Source: an uncultured Nocardioides sp. (GTDB lineage: Bacteria; Actinomycetota; Actinomycetes; Propionibacteriales; Nocardioidaceae). Taken from it: a stretch of 64,000 bases of DNA. This document shows positions 1 to 11,000 of the stretch, in pieces. The notes under the pieces are model-generated. The model searched no databases, had not been told where the DNA came from, and was given only the letters and a program-made list of their open reading frames with translations. A program made the translations under genes and the position numbers. Location of the stretch: NCBI RefSeq assembly GCF_947488025.1, contig NZ_CANKYS010000001.1:1-64000 (forward strand), read 5' to 3'. Numbering within the stretch: position 1 is the stretch's first letter; each line of letters starts with the position of its first letter.

Positions 1-71
1 ATCGTCGTGTCCCACGTACGTGTCATGGCCCCTCAGACTATGGCGATCAGTAGGTCAGCTGTCCCCGCAGA

Positions 72-150
72 CCATCCGCCACCGGGTCGCTCCGCGAGCC
101 CATCCGCCACCGGGTCGCTCCGCGAGCCCATGGGCTTGCGGAGCGACCCG
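72..150. repeat. 28-bp direct repeat running into a 40-nt palindrome
   Basis: Two head-to-tail copies of a 28-bp unit occupy 72-99 and 100-127. The second copy is the left half of a near-perfect 40-nt palindrome at 111-150 (arms CGGGTCGCTCCGC and GCGGAGCGACCCG, centre AGCCCATGGGCT). The surrounding 1-600 holds no convincing gene: overlapping frames on both strands are all open, as expected in GC-rich non-coding DNA. It is probably an extragenic palindromic repeat. Whether it recurs in the genome cannot be seen here. Confidence 0.6.
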
Positions 151-845
151 AGGACCGGTCCCGCATCGGAGCGCGGCAGAATGCCTCGCGAGGTCCTTCA
201 TTCGTGCCGTCATCTGCGGCTTCCCGGTCGACGCCGTCCGTGGGCTCGGCTGGTGGAGCGCGTTCGGCAGGAAGCGTGGCCGCAACCCCTGTCGGCTCGC
301 GGGGGAAAGCCAGCAGTGGGGCGGGGTGGGTTGAACGATTCGGCGCGCCGAGCCCACCTGGCGCCATGCGCCGCTTCGTTGGCGCCGAATGTGCGCAGAC
401 ACAACGCCGCCCCGCTCGACGTGGTGGGATCGGCAAGCGGGGCGACGTGTGCGCCAACGACTTTGTGCCTTGACGGGGCGCGAGAGGGGGTCTCCCGCCG
501 CGGAGAAGGCATAAACCCCGGCGTGTCAAATGATTACCAAAGATTACAAGCCCGCTCGCCGTAACCGTGTGTTTCTTTGATGGTTGACTGCAACGGAGGT
601 CGGTGGTCCGGACCGTGGGGGGACGGATCACCGACCATTCCAGATTGAGCGACACAGTGACGCCGAACAGGCCGGCGGAGGTTGGGAGTGACAGGCATGG
701 CTCTTCTTGAGTCCAGGCGCTCGCGGTGGTTTGACTCCCGCCCAAGTTGTGACGAGCGAGTTCAGCTGGGTGAATCTCACGGAGAGCGCCCAGCCGCAAG
801 TCAACCTCAATCCTGCAACCCGTCTAGTAACCCTTATGGGGTGCT

Positions 846-900
<55 letters not shown>

Positions 901-1389
901 TAGGTTGGTCAGTCCGGTCGCAGGCACGGGCCGAAGGCGGCTTCGGTCTCGAAGTGTTGCTCGGGTTAAGCGGCGCGTCGGCGGGTTGCGGGTGACCCGC
1001 CGACCCGGTCCGGCACGCATCGCCCGGCACCTGAGCTCGAGATCGCCGTCGCTGAAGAGATGCCCTCGACCGCTGACCACCCCCGCAACTCGGGTGCAGG
1101 CCTCACCTCAAGATCCGATCATGCTGATCAGTCCCGCGCAGGGGCGGGCCAGAGCGGTTTCTGGCAGACAGCCCGAGTGGTCGCGGCGTAGCAGTGGTGA
1201 CGTCGTGCTTCGGGGAGCGCCAAGAAGGCGGCAGGACCCTCCGCCGACCCGATGCGGCGGGGGGTCTCCATGTCGAGGATGACGGGGACCCCGCCACGGC
1301 AATACTGCGTCCACCGCTGGCTCGTCAAGAGCCTGACATGGTGGACACTTGGCGTCATGAGGTCTGTCGAGCTCGGTAACTGACCCGCG

Positions 1390-1527
1390 ATGTCCACCCA
1401 CGACGACGAGTCCGGCCCGAGGCCCCAAGGGCCAGCAGGTCGCCGGACTCAGCTGCTTGAGCCGATCGTCATGACCGTGCTGATCGTTGCGGCGTTCTTG
1501 GCCGCCTTCATTTTGTTCGGGCGCTAG
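1390..1527 (+). CDS. possible 45-aa single-pass membrane microprotein
   Basis: A short frame from ATG 1390 to TAG 1525 encodes 45 residues. The first 27 are polar (MSTHDDESGPRPQG start, then RRTQLLEP) and the last 18 form one hydrophobic segment (MTVLIVAAFLAAFILFGR) that would suit a tail anchor with the N-terminus inside. The polar-then-hydrophobic layout argues for a real protein in a region with no other gene. Against it, there is no clear Shine-Dalgarno sequence and no recognised family. Internal ATG 1471 would give only the membrane segment. It is best treated as hypothetical. Confidence 0.4.
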   Translation: MSTHDDESGPRPQGPAGRRTQLLEPIVMTVLIVAAFLAAFILFGR

Positions 1528-2040
1528 GCATCACGGGCGTTACGCGTCTCGAGTTCGTCAGCCGGTCGCCGTCGAGTGGAATGGTGCAGCGAGTGCGGCT
1601 CGCGACGGACTCGGCAGACCAGCTACTACCTAATGGCGGAGGACGGTCGCGACGCTGTGCTTACTGCCGATATCCCTGCTGGGCATTTAATGTGGACATG
1701 CGGCTTTCGGACCGATCAACACCTCGATGGTCTTGTCGGCAGGACGTCCAGTGACGCGGCACATCGAACTTCGATTGCCCGATAGGCGTTCAATCGGCCA
1801 ACCTCTCGCGCTCCTGTGATGGATTGTGGGTGGTGGGGCGGATCTGAATTAGGAGCACGTCGCTCCCTGTTTAGGTTCCTGAGCTGCCGAAGAAGATCCA
1901 GCGGCGTCGCCGGACAGCGGCGTGCGGGACGGCAGCCAGTGGCGGGCTCTGATCGGAGCGAGGACACCGTGATCGACGGGTGTCGAGCTCGACCCGGATG
2001 CGCGGCGGTGACCCTCGCGGAGCGGAGCGACCCGGTGCGG

Positions 2041-2090
2041 GATCGTCACGCTCCGCGTGACGATCCGGCTGTGGTCACGCTCCGCGTGAC
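2041..2090. repeat. pair of CTCCG-loop palindromes
   Basis: 2041-2065 is a perfect palindrome with arms GATCGTCACG and CGTGACGATC around CTCCG. 2074-2090 repeats its core with arms GTCACG and CGTGAC around the same CTCCG loop. Both lie in the non-coding stretch 1528-2132, where I see no gene. They resemble extragenic palindromes more than terminators because no gene ends next to them. Confidence 0.6.
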
Positions 2091-2132
2091 GATGGGCTCG
2101 CGGGCGGTTCGAAGGGCGCCGGGACCGTCGCC

Positions 2133-2492
2133 TCAGAGTTCCTCGGTGGTGGCGTGCGGTGGTCGTTTGAGCAGGAGGGCCCGCGGGTCGTCGTTGGTGT
2201 TGGGCCGTGTCACGACGGCGAATCCGGCGCGTTCGAGGATGTGAGGCGACCTTGTGTTCGCCCGCTGCACTAACGCCGACTGTGGTGTGCAGGGCCATTG
2301 GGACGCGCAGATCTGCAGGGCAAGGTGGAGTATGCGGCTCGCGTGTCCGGCGGTGCCAAGCCGTGGGCGCCACCCAGTAGCCGATCTCCGTGGCGTCACA
2401 AGTAGGCGTTAGTGAGAGCGGACCGACCCGGACACCGTGGTCGTCGCGGCCGATGAACCAGTGTTCGGCAAGGCCGGCGCTCATCGCGTCGT
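2133..2492 (-). pseudogene. GNAT acetyltransferase remnant
   Basis: Two minus-strand frames together read as the middle and C-terminus of a RimJ/RimL-type GNAT acetyltransferase. The first (about 2492-2360) gives AEHWFIGRDDHGVRVG and GYWVAPTAWHRRT, the usual strand-then-acetyl-CoA-loop region. After a frameshift the second (to 2133) gives HILERAGFAVVTRPN, the usual C-terminal motif. The N-terminal third is missing and the sequence changes at about 2492 into transposase DNA on the other strand. The gene is therefore both truncated and frameshifted, and cannot be functional. Confidence 0.65.
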
Positions 2493-3673
2493 CCCACCGT
2501 CGCTGCAGGCCGCGCTCGAGGTCGAGATGGCCCAGCGCCTGGGCTATGAGAAGGGCGACCCGCTCGGACGGGCGCTGCGCGAACCTGCGCAACGGCACCA
2601 GCACGAAGACGGTGCGGACCGAGGTCGGCGAGATCACCATCGACGTCCCGCGGGACCGGCTGGGCGCGTTCGAACCGCAGATTGTGGCCAAGCACCAGCG
2701 GCGCCTGGCCGGGTTCGACGAGGCTGTGATCTCGCTGTACGCCAAGGGTATGACCACCGGTGACATCGTCGCCCACCTTGAGGAGGTCTACGACACCGAG
2801 ATTTCCCGCGACCTGGTCAGCCGGGTCACCGACCAGGTCTTGGTCGACATGCGGGAGTGGCAGGCCCGACCCCTGGACCCGGTCTATCCGGTGATCCTGA
2901 TCGACGCGATCGTGCTCAAGGTCCGCGCCAACGCCGGCTCCGCCTCAGGCGCGGCAACGGTCGGCAACCGGCCGGTCTACGTGGCGATGGGCATCATCCT
3001 CGACGGGGAACGCGACATCCTGGACATGTGGGTCGGCCCCACGGGCGGCGAAGGAGCCAAACAGTGGCTGAACATGCTGACCGAGCTGAAGAACCGTGGA
3101 ATCCTTGACGCATGCATCGTGTGCTGCGACGGCCTCAGGGGCCTGCCGGACGCGATCACCGCGACCTGGCCTATGGCGTCGGTGCAGACCTGCGTAGTGC
3201 ACCTGGTCCGCAACACCCTGCGGTATGCCTCGAAGAAGTACTGGCCCACGATCATTAAGCAGCTGCGGAGCATCTACACCGCCCCGACGGTCGAGGCCGC
3301 CGAGGTGGCGTTCGAGGACTTCGCCGAGCAGTGGCAGCCGATCTACCCGGCAATGATCGAGATGTGGCGCCGCTCTTGGCCGGAGTTCACACCCTTCTTG
3401 GCGTTCCCGGTCGAGGTCCGCAAGATCATCTACACCACCAACGCCATCGAGTCCCTCAACGCCAGATTCCGGGCCGCGACCCGACGTCGTGGCCATTTCC
3501 CCGACGAGCAATCAGCGCTCAAGGTGCTCTACCTTGCCGCCCGGCAGCGCGAGAAGAACCGTCCCAACCCCTCGGGTCGGATCTCGGGCTGGAAGAGCGT
3601 GCTCAACGTCTTGTCCAAGACCCAGGCTTCCGCTCGGGATCGACGGTCAGTGCACAAGAGATGCGTGCGCTAG
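2493..3673 (+). mobile_element. IS256-family (Mutator-type) transposase, degenerate
   Basis: The reading frame has the DDE transposase of IS256/Mutator elements. Aspartates fall in LIDAIVLK (codon 2903-2905) and CCDGLRGLPDAITATWP, and the glutamate in TTNAIESLNARF. The region TKTVRTEVGEITIDVPRDR is also typical. The element is damaged. The start lies in another frame (LQAALEVEMAQRLGYEKGD) and shifts frame near 2575. The first 30-40 residues are absent. The C-terminus diverges from the family after GWKSVLNVLS near 3615. No terminal inverted repeats were found. The left breakpoint near 2492 falls inside a GNAT gene. Catalytic residues survive, but an intact start does not, so it is probably inactive. 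Confidence 0.85.
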
Positions 3674-3827
3674 CCGCCGGACAGCCCCAGCAAAACCTGA
3701 CCGATCGGCTCGTGGAAAGCATCACAGCGCACCGCCGGTGCCGCGGCGGTCCGATCAGCGGCAACCCAGGCGGGGGAGCGGGTACTCTGAGCGCGCCTCA
3801 CACTCGCCTCTCCCAAGGCACAGAGGC

Positions 3828-3866
3828 GGGGCTGCCCGCAGTCAAATTGGGGTTGTGGGCAGCCCC
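3828..3866. terminator. hairpin after the transposase remnant
   Basis: Perfect 10-bp arms GGGGCTGCCC (3828-3837) and GGGCAGCCCC (3857-3866) flank a 19-nt loop. There is no T-tract, as is usual for actinobacterial terminators. It lies in a 390-nt stretch without genes between the transposase end and the sortase. That stretch also holds the 12-bp palindrome TAGCGATCGCTA at 3968-3979, which could belong to the sortase promoter. Confidence 0.45.
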
Positions 3867-4064
3867 TCAGCCACTCGCGCCGGCCCCCACCGATTAGGGC
3901 GCGGTGACTTTCGCAAACGACCACGGTTATCGACGAGATTCCGACACTGAGCCTTCAGCTCGTCCGATAGCGATCGCTAGGTATACCGCACGGAGAGCCT
4001 GCCACAGCGGGAGCGCGAACCGTGGCGACCGGGCCGGCAGGTCCGAGGAGTTCACACTGGCTTC

Positions 4065-4760
4065 ATGCGGCACACTGCCGGCATGGCCGACCACATCTCG
4101 GACTCCCGCTGGCTGGCGCGGGCGGGTGTCGTGCTGGTCGCCATGGGCCTCGCGCTCGCGGCGTACGTCGCGTGGCAGGTCTGGGGCACCAACGTCGTTT
4201 CGCAGCGCATCCACCGCGACCTGGTCGAGGAGGTCGAGCGCACCTGGGCGCGCGACGGTGGTCGTTCGGCCCTGACGGCCGTCGACACCGATCGGGGTCG
4301 GGTGTCCGCGATCGTGCGCATCCCCCGATTCGGCGACGACTACGCCGTCCCCCTGCTCGAGGGGACCAGCGCCGACGTGCTGGCTGCGGGCTTCGGGCGT
4401 TTCACGAACGGCGCCGAGCCGGGCCGGAGGGGCAACTTCGCGGTGGCGGCCCACCGCGTCACCCACGGGGAGCCGTTGCGCGCGATGCCCGACCTCGAGC
4501 CCGGCGACGAGATCGTCGTGGAGACGCGTCGGTGGATCTTCACCTATGTCCTGGACACCGGCGGAGCCGACCTGACGGTGCCCTTCACCGCCGGGTGGGT
4601 GCTCGACGAGCTGCCGAAGAATCCCAGCGGCGGTCCGCAACCCGACCAGTCCTCCGGCCAGCGGCTGCTGACCCTGACCACCTGCTCGGAGCTGTTCCAC
4701 ACCGACGATCGGTCGGTCGCCTTCGGGCACCTGGAGTCACGCGAGACGGCCGCTCGCTAG
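4065..4760 (+). CDS. class E-like sortase
   Basis: A 231-residue transpeptidase expected to anchor proteins to cell-wall peptidoglycan. One N-terminal membrane segment (about residues 18-40) is followed by an extracytoplasmic sortase domain. The catalytic triad is visible: His130 in VAAHRVTHG, Cys207 in LTLTTC and Arg216 in DDRSVAFGHL. The THGEP and LEPGDEI motifs resemble actinobacterial class E sortases. Start 4065 is preceded by GAGGAG at 14 nt; ATG 4083 (MADHIS) is an alternative with no better ribosome site. The gene converges on a giant secreted protein with a C-terminal LPDTG signal, its likely substrate. The class assignment is by motif only. Class E enzymes usually prefer LAxTG, so the pairing is inferred from position. 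Confidence 0.85.
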   Translation: MRHTAGMADHISDSRWLARAGVVLVAMGLALAAYVAWQVWGTNVVSQRIHRDLVEEVERTWARDGGRSALTAVDTDRGRVSAIVRIPRFGDDYAVPLLEGTSADVLAAGFGRFTNGAEPGRRGNFAVAAHRVTHGEPLRAMPDLEPGDEIVVETRRWIFTYVLDTGGADLTVPFTAGWVLDELPKNPSGGPQPDQSSGQRLLTLTTCSELFHTDDRSVAFGHLESRETAAR

Positions 4761-4779
4761 GCAGCAGACCGGGGTTGAC

Positions 4780-5020
4780 GAGGGCATCCCGACGGCCCGG
4801 ACGTCGCCAACCGGCGGATCACGGTCATCGAGGACGCGATCACCAAGGGTGGCGCGGTCCGCGACGTTACGCGCACTCGCGCGAGCTGCGAGCTGCGGGC
4901 GGCGGGCGGCGGGCGGCGGGCGCGACGGTCGAGGTCGTGGTCTGTGCGATCGACCGGTCACCGGCGGGCGAGAACCCGCTCGCCGACGTCGACCTCGAGG
5001 TCCGCCTGGTGCTGACATGA
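4780..5020 (+). pseudogene. C-terminal fragment of an orotate phosphoribosyltransferase-like gene
   Basis: One frame near 4815 reads RITVIEDAITKGGAVRDVTR, a PRPP-binding loop of type I phosphoribosyltransferases. A second frame, shifted within the GGCGGGCGGC low-complexity run (about 4895-4922), reads VEVVVCAIDRSPAGENPL and stops at 5018-5020, like the C-terminus of PyrE. The N-terminal half is missing, because the sortase ends at 4760 with no trace before it. It is truncated and frameshifted. The parent could be another type I phosphoribosyltransferase, but the order of motifs fits PyrE best. Confidence 0.6.
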
Positions 5021-5043
5021 GCGGACCTCGACGCCGCCAGTCG

Positions 5044-8000
5044 CTAGTCCGGGCGGCCGCTGACGCGCGACCTGCGCATCATCCACAACCCGAGGGCGAG
5101 CAGCAGCACGCTGAGCGCGGCGAGCGGCACCACGCCCGCGGGCAGGCCGGTGTCGGGGAGCACGCCGTCGTCGTCGGGCTGGGCCTGAGGGGTGTCGTCG
5201 TCCCCGTTGTCCCCGACATCGCCCTCCTCGGGCTGGCCGGCGACTTGCACGTCGACCACGTCCTGCACCTCGACCTCGCCCCCGCCCGGTGACGGGCTGG
5301 TGGCGACGGCCACGTTGCGGACGGTCCCCGTAGCGTCGTCGGCCAGGCGCGTGACAATCCTGACCACGCCGTCCTCGCCCGGTCGGAGCGTGGCGAAGAC
5401 CGCGGTGACGCGCCGCTTCCGGGTGGTGAGGTCGGCTGCCCCCGTCGTGACGTCGGTTGAGAGGAGCACGAGCCGTCGCTCGAGCTCGTCGACGACCTCG
5501 ACGTCGCGCGCCGTGGACGGACCGGCGTTCGCCACGGTGATCGTGAAGGTCACCTTCGAACCCGGCGCCGCCCTGCGGCTGGCGGCTGCCTTCGTGATGC
5601 TGAGGTCCACCTGTGGAGCGGCCTCTCCGACCACGGTCGCGACGTCGTTGGCCGGGGTCGAGTCGGTCGGCGACGCGACGCGCGCGGTGTTGGAGAGCTG
5701 CCCGGTAAAGTCCGCGTCCAGGGTGCCGCGGATCGTCACCACGCGCGTCTCGCCCGGCGCCAGCTGCCCGATGTCGCAGGTGACCTGGTTGCCGGTCGCG
5801 ATGCGGCACACCTCGGGGCTGGTGCCGGACGTCGCCACCAGCCCGCCGACGGCGTCGTCGACGTCGTCGGTGAGCACCACGCTGCGCGCGGTCGACGGCC
5901 CGGTGTTGGCCACCCGGACCGTCCAGGACACCTCCTGGCCCGGCACGGGGCGCGCGGGGTCGAGGGTCTTGGTGACGCTGACGTCGGCCCGCGCACCGGT
6001 GTCGCCGCTGGTCGTGGCCTCGTTGTTGCCGGGCGTGGTGTCGGTCTCCGACTCCACCGAGGCCGTGTTGTCCACGGTGCCTGCGTGGTCGGGATCCAGG
6101 CGGCCCGTCAGCGTGATGGTGGCGGTGTTTGCGGGGCCGAGGTCGCCGAGCGCGCACGTCACCACGTTGCCGGCGGCGATCGTGCACGGGTTCGGCGTGG
6201 TCCCGGTGGTCGCCGTCAGGCCCGTGACGGCGTCGAGGACGTCGTCGGTGACCTCGACGGCGCGGGCCACCGACGGGCCTGCGTTGACGACACCGATCGT
6301 CCAGGTGACGTCCTGACCAGGGACGGGGACGGGCGGCACCATCGTCTTGGTGATCGACACGTCGGCCTCGGGCGTCGCCACGCCGCCGGTGCTCGAGGAG
6401 TTGTTGTCGGTGTCGGTGTCGTCGGTCGGCGACGCCACGGTGGCGGTGTTGTCCACCGGTCCCGTGTACCCCGCCGGTAGCCCGCCGCCGAGGGTGAGGG
6501 TCCGGGTCGTGCCGGGCCCGAGGTCCCCCAGCTCGCAGGTCACCTCGTTGTCGTCCGCGATCACGCACGGGTCGCTCGCGGTGAGGTCGGTGACGGCGTC
6601 GAGGACGTCGTCGGTGACCACGACGTCGCGGGCGACGGAGGGTCCGGCGTTGCCGACCACGAGCGTCCAGGTGACGGCCCGCCCGGGGACGGGGGCTGTC
6701 GGCACCATCGTCTTGGTGATCGACACGTCGGCCTGCGGGGTCGCCGTGCCGGACGTGCTGGCGGAGTTGTTGCCCGTCCGGTCGTCGACCGGGGACGACA
6801 CCGTCGCGGTGTTGTCGAGGTCGCCGGTGAAGTCCGCCGGTAGCCGGCCGGTGATCGTCACCGTCAGGGTGGCGCCGACCGCCATCGTCGGCACAGGGCA
6901 GGTGACGACGTTGCCGCTCGCGACCGAGCAGGGCTCGGGCGACCGGTCGGAGGAGGCGCTGACCCCGGTGAGCGCGTCCGCGACGTCGTCGCGGACCACC
7001 ACCCCCGTGGCGACCGAGGGTCCGGCGTTGGTGACGGTGAGGGTCCACGTCATCTCGGTGCCCGGGACGGGCACTGCCGGCGTCGCGGTCTTGGTGATCG
7101 AGAGGTCGGCGCTCGGCTCGGCCGTCCCCTGCGTCGCGGAGGAGTTGTTGGCCGTGTTGGTGTCCGTCGGTGAGGCGACGGTGGCGGTGTTGTCGACGTC
7201 GCCGGTGTATGCGGGCGGCACGCTGCCGGTGATCGTGACCGTGCGGGTCGCGTCCACTCCGCCGACGCCCACGTCACCGAGCTCGCACGTGACCGCGTTG
7301 CCCGCGCCGACCGTGCAGGGAGCGCTCGCGGTCACGTCGGTGAGGGCGTCGAGGACGTCGTCGGTGATCACGACGTCGCGGGCGACCGAGGGGCCGGCAT
7401 TGGTGATCGTGACGGTCCAGGTGACGTCGGTGCCCGGTACCGGGTCGGCGGGTGTGGCCGTCTTGATGATCGACAGGTCCGCTCCGGGTGCGGTCGCGGG
7501 GTTGGCCGTCGCGGTGTTGTTCGCGGGCGTGCTGTCGGTGGGCGAGGAGACGGTGGCGGTGTTGTCCAGGTCGCCGGTGAAGTCGGCGGGCACCCCGCCG
7601 CCGAGCGTGATCACCACGCGCTCGCCGTCCCGGAGGTCGCCGAGTGCGCAGGTGACGTCGTTGCCGGCTGCGATCGTGCAGGGGTTCGGCGTCGCACCGG
7701 TCGTGGCCGTCAGCCCCGTGATCGCGTCATCGACGTCGTCGCGCACGATGACGTCGCGCGCCACCGACGGCCCGGTGTTCCCCACCACGATCGTCCAGGT
7801 GACGTCCTCGCCCGGCACGGGGTTGCTGGGCGCGACGACCTTGGTGACGCCGACGTTGGCGTCGGGGGCGGCCGTCCCGCTCACCGTCGCGGTGTTGTTG
7901 CCCGGTGTGGTGTCGGTGGGTGAGGTGACGGTGGCGGTGTTGTCGAGGTCGCCGGTGAAACCGGCGGGGAGTCCGCCGGTGAGGGTGATCGTGGTGCTGG

Positions 8001-11000
8001 TCCCGGGGGCGAGGTCGCCGAGGTCGCAGGTGACGTCGTTGCCGCCCGCCACGTCGCACCCGGGGCCGTCGGCCACGAGCCCGGTGACGGCGTCGTCCAC
8101 GTCGTCGGAGACCTCGACGTCGCGGGCCACCGACGGCCCGTTGTTGGTGACCACGAGCGTGTAGGTCAGCGGCCGCCCGGGGACGGGCGGGTCGGGGGTC
8201 AATGACTTGGTGATCGACACGTCGGCACGTGGGGCGACCGTCGCGTCGGCGGTGGCGGTGTTGTTCGCCGGCGTGCTGTCGGTGACGGAGTCGACGAAGA
8301 CGGTGTTGTCGAGGTCGCCGGTGAACCCGGCGGGCAGCCCGCCCGTGATCGTGACGACGACGCGCGACGCGGCCCCGGACGCGGCGAGGTCCCCGAAGGC
8401 GCACGAGACGTCGTTGCCGGACTCGATCGTGCAGGGGTCGGGCGTGACCCCGGTCGACACCTGCAGGTCGGTGAGCTCGTCGGCCAGGTCGTCCTCGAGC
8501 GTCACCCCGCGGGCCGCCGACGGCCCGTTGTTGGTCACGACCACCGTGTAGGTCACGTCCTCGCCGGGGACCGGGGCGATCGGCGACACGGACTTCGTGA
8601 CGGATACGTCGGCCTGGGGGTCAGTGGAGCCGCTCGCGGTGGCGGTGTTGTTGCCCGGAGTGGTGTCGGTGGGCGAGCGCACCGTCGCGGTGTTGACGAG
8701 GTCACCGGTGAACCCGGGCGCCAGGGCGCCGCGGACGGTGATCGTGACCGGCTCGTCGGGCGCGAGGTCGCCCAGGTCGCAGTCGACCTGGTTGCCGGCG
8801 ACGGTGCAGCGGTCGGCGGTCGGTGCGCTGGTCGCGGTGACCCCGGACAACGCATCGGGCACCGCGTCCGCGACCTCGACGCTGCGGGCGACCGAGGGGC
8901 CGCTGTTGCTCACGTCGAGGGTGTAGGTCACCTCCTGTCCCGGGACGGGACGCGTCGGGAAGACGGTCTTGGTGATGCCGACGTTGGCTCGGGGCCCGGT
9001 GGTGCTCGCGGCCGTGGCGGTGTTGTTCCCGGGCGTGTCGTCGGTCGGCGAGGTGACCGTGGCGGTGTTGTCGAGGTCGCCGGTGAAGCCCGCGGGCACG
9101 TCACCGCGGAGGGTGACGGTCACGCTCGATCCGGGAGCGAGGTCGCCGAGGTCGCAGGTGACGTCGTTGCCGGCGGCGATCGCGCAGGGCTCCGGCGTCG
9201 TACCGGTGGTGGCGGTGACCCCGGTGATGTCGTCCTCGACGTCGTCGGTGACCACCACGTCGCGGGCGATCGACGGCCCGTCATTGGTCACCACGACGGT
9301 CCAGGTGACCGGCTCGCCGGGCACCGGCGCGGACGGCGCGACGGCCTTGGTGATCGACACGTCGGCGTCGGCGGTCACCGCGGTGGTCACGGTCGACTCG
9401 TTGTTGGCGGCGTCGATGTCGATGGTGTCGGAGCTGATGCGGGCGGTGTTGGTGAGCGAGCCGGTGAACCCCGGCGCCACCGTCGCCTCGATGCTGCCGA
9501 TGACTCGCTGGGGCAGGCCCGCGCGGAACACCGGACCGTCGCAGAACACCGTCGGGGCCGTCGGGTTGTCCGCCGTGCCGGGGTCCGTGGGTGGGCGGAG
9601 CTCGCAGGCGGCGGTGGCCGGCTGGCCCAGGAGGGTCGGCCGGTTGACGACGACGTCGACGAGTCCGGAGGGGAGCTGGTCGATGAACTGGGGGTCGAGG
9701 GCGTCGGACGGGCCGTTGTTGTAGGCCGACAGGGTGTAGGTGATCCGCTGCCCCGCCACGGGGGTCGGGTCGTCGATGGTCTTGACGATCTCGAGGTCGG
9801 TCTGGCGCACGATCCCCGTCGTCGCGGTGGCGGTGTCGTTGCCGGGGACAGGGTCCGTGGACGTGGTGGCGGCTCGCGCCGTGTTGGCCAGCGTCGAGCC
9901 GGTGTAGCCGGAGGCGAGCGTGCCGACGATGGTGATCACCCGCTGGCCCGGCACCCGGTCGCCGAGGTCGCAGGTGACGACCTGACCGGCGACCGAGCAG
10001 GGGGTGGCGGTGCCGTGGAACGCCGCGGTGATGGTGACGGCGTCCGGGAGCGTGTCGGTCACGACCACCCCGCGGGCCGTGGAGGGGCCGAGGTTGTTGA
10101 CCACGATGCTCCACCCGACCTGCCGCCCCGGGACGAAGGTGTCGCTGTTGGCCAGCTTGGTCAGCTGCACGTCGGCCTCCGCGCCGATCGTGACGGTCGC
10201 GGTCGCGGCGTCGTTGCCGGGCGCCGGGTCGGCGGTCGCGGACGTCACGGTGGCGGTGTTGTCGCGTGCGCCGGCGGTCGCCCCCGGAGCGGTCGAGGCG
10301 GTGATGGTGACGGTCACCGGGGCGCCCGGTGCGACGTCGCCGAGGTCGCACTCGACCAGCTGTCCGGTGATCGCGCACGAGCCGGCGGTGGCGGTCGCGG
10401 CCGCCGGCACGATCCCGGCCGGCATCGTGTCGGTGAGGGTGACGTCGGCGGCGAGGGAGGGCCCGTTGTCCACGACCGTGAGCGTGTAGGTGACACCTTC
10501 TCCTGCGGAGATCCGGTCACGGGAGGCGGTCTTGGTGACGGTGAGGTCGGCGCTGGGCGCGACGTCGCTGGACAGCGTGCCGGAGTTGTTGCCCGGCGTG
10601 GTGTCGCTCGCGCTCGCGACCTCCGCGGTGTTGTCGAGAGGTGCCTGTCGCTCGGGGGCGACGAGCACCCGGATACGCGCGGTCGTCGTCGCGTCGACGG
10701 GAAGCAGCGCCCGCGTGCACGTCACGAGCTGGCCCGTGACGTCGCACGTACCGCCCTCGATCGTCGCCTCGAGCACGGTGAGGTCGGTGTCGAGCGTGTC
10801 GGTGACGACGACGTCCCGGGCGTCGGAGGGTCCGTCGTTGGTCACGGCGAGGAGGTAGGACGACTCCGCGCCCGGCACGAGGGTGGCGGGGTCGGACGTC
10901 TTCGCGATGCGCACGTCGGAGGACTCGGTCACGTCGGTCGAGCTGGTCGCCGTGTTGTTGCCGGGAGTGGGGTCGGGCGTGCTGGATGACACGCCGCCGG

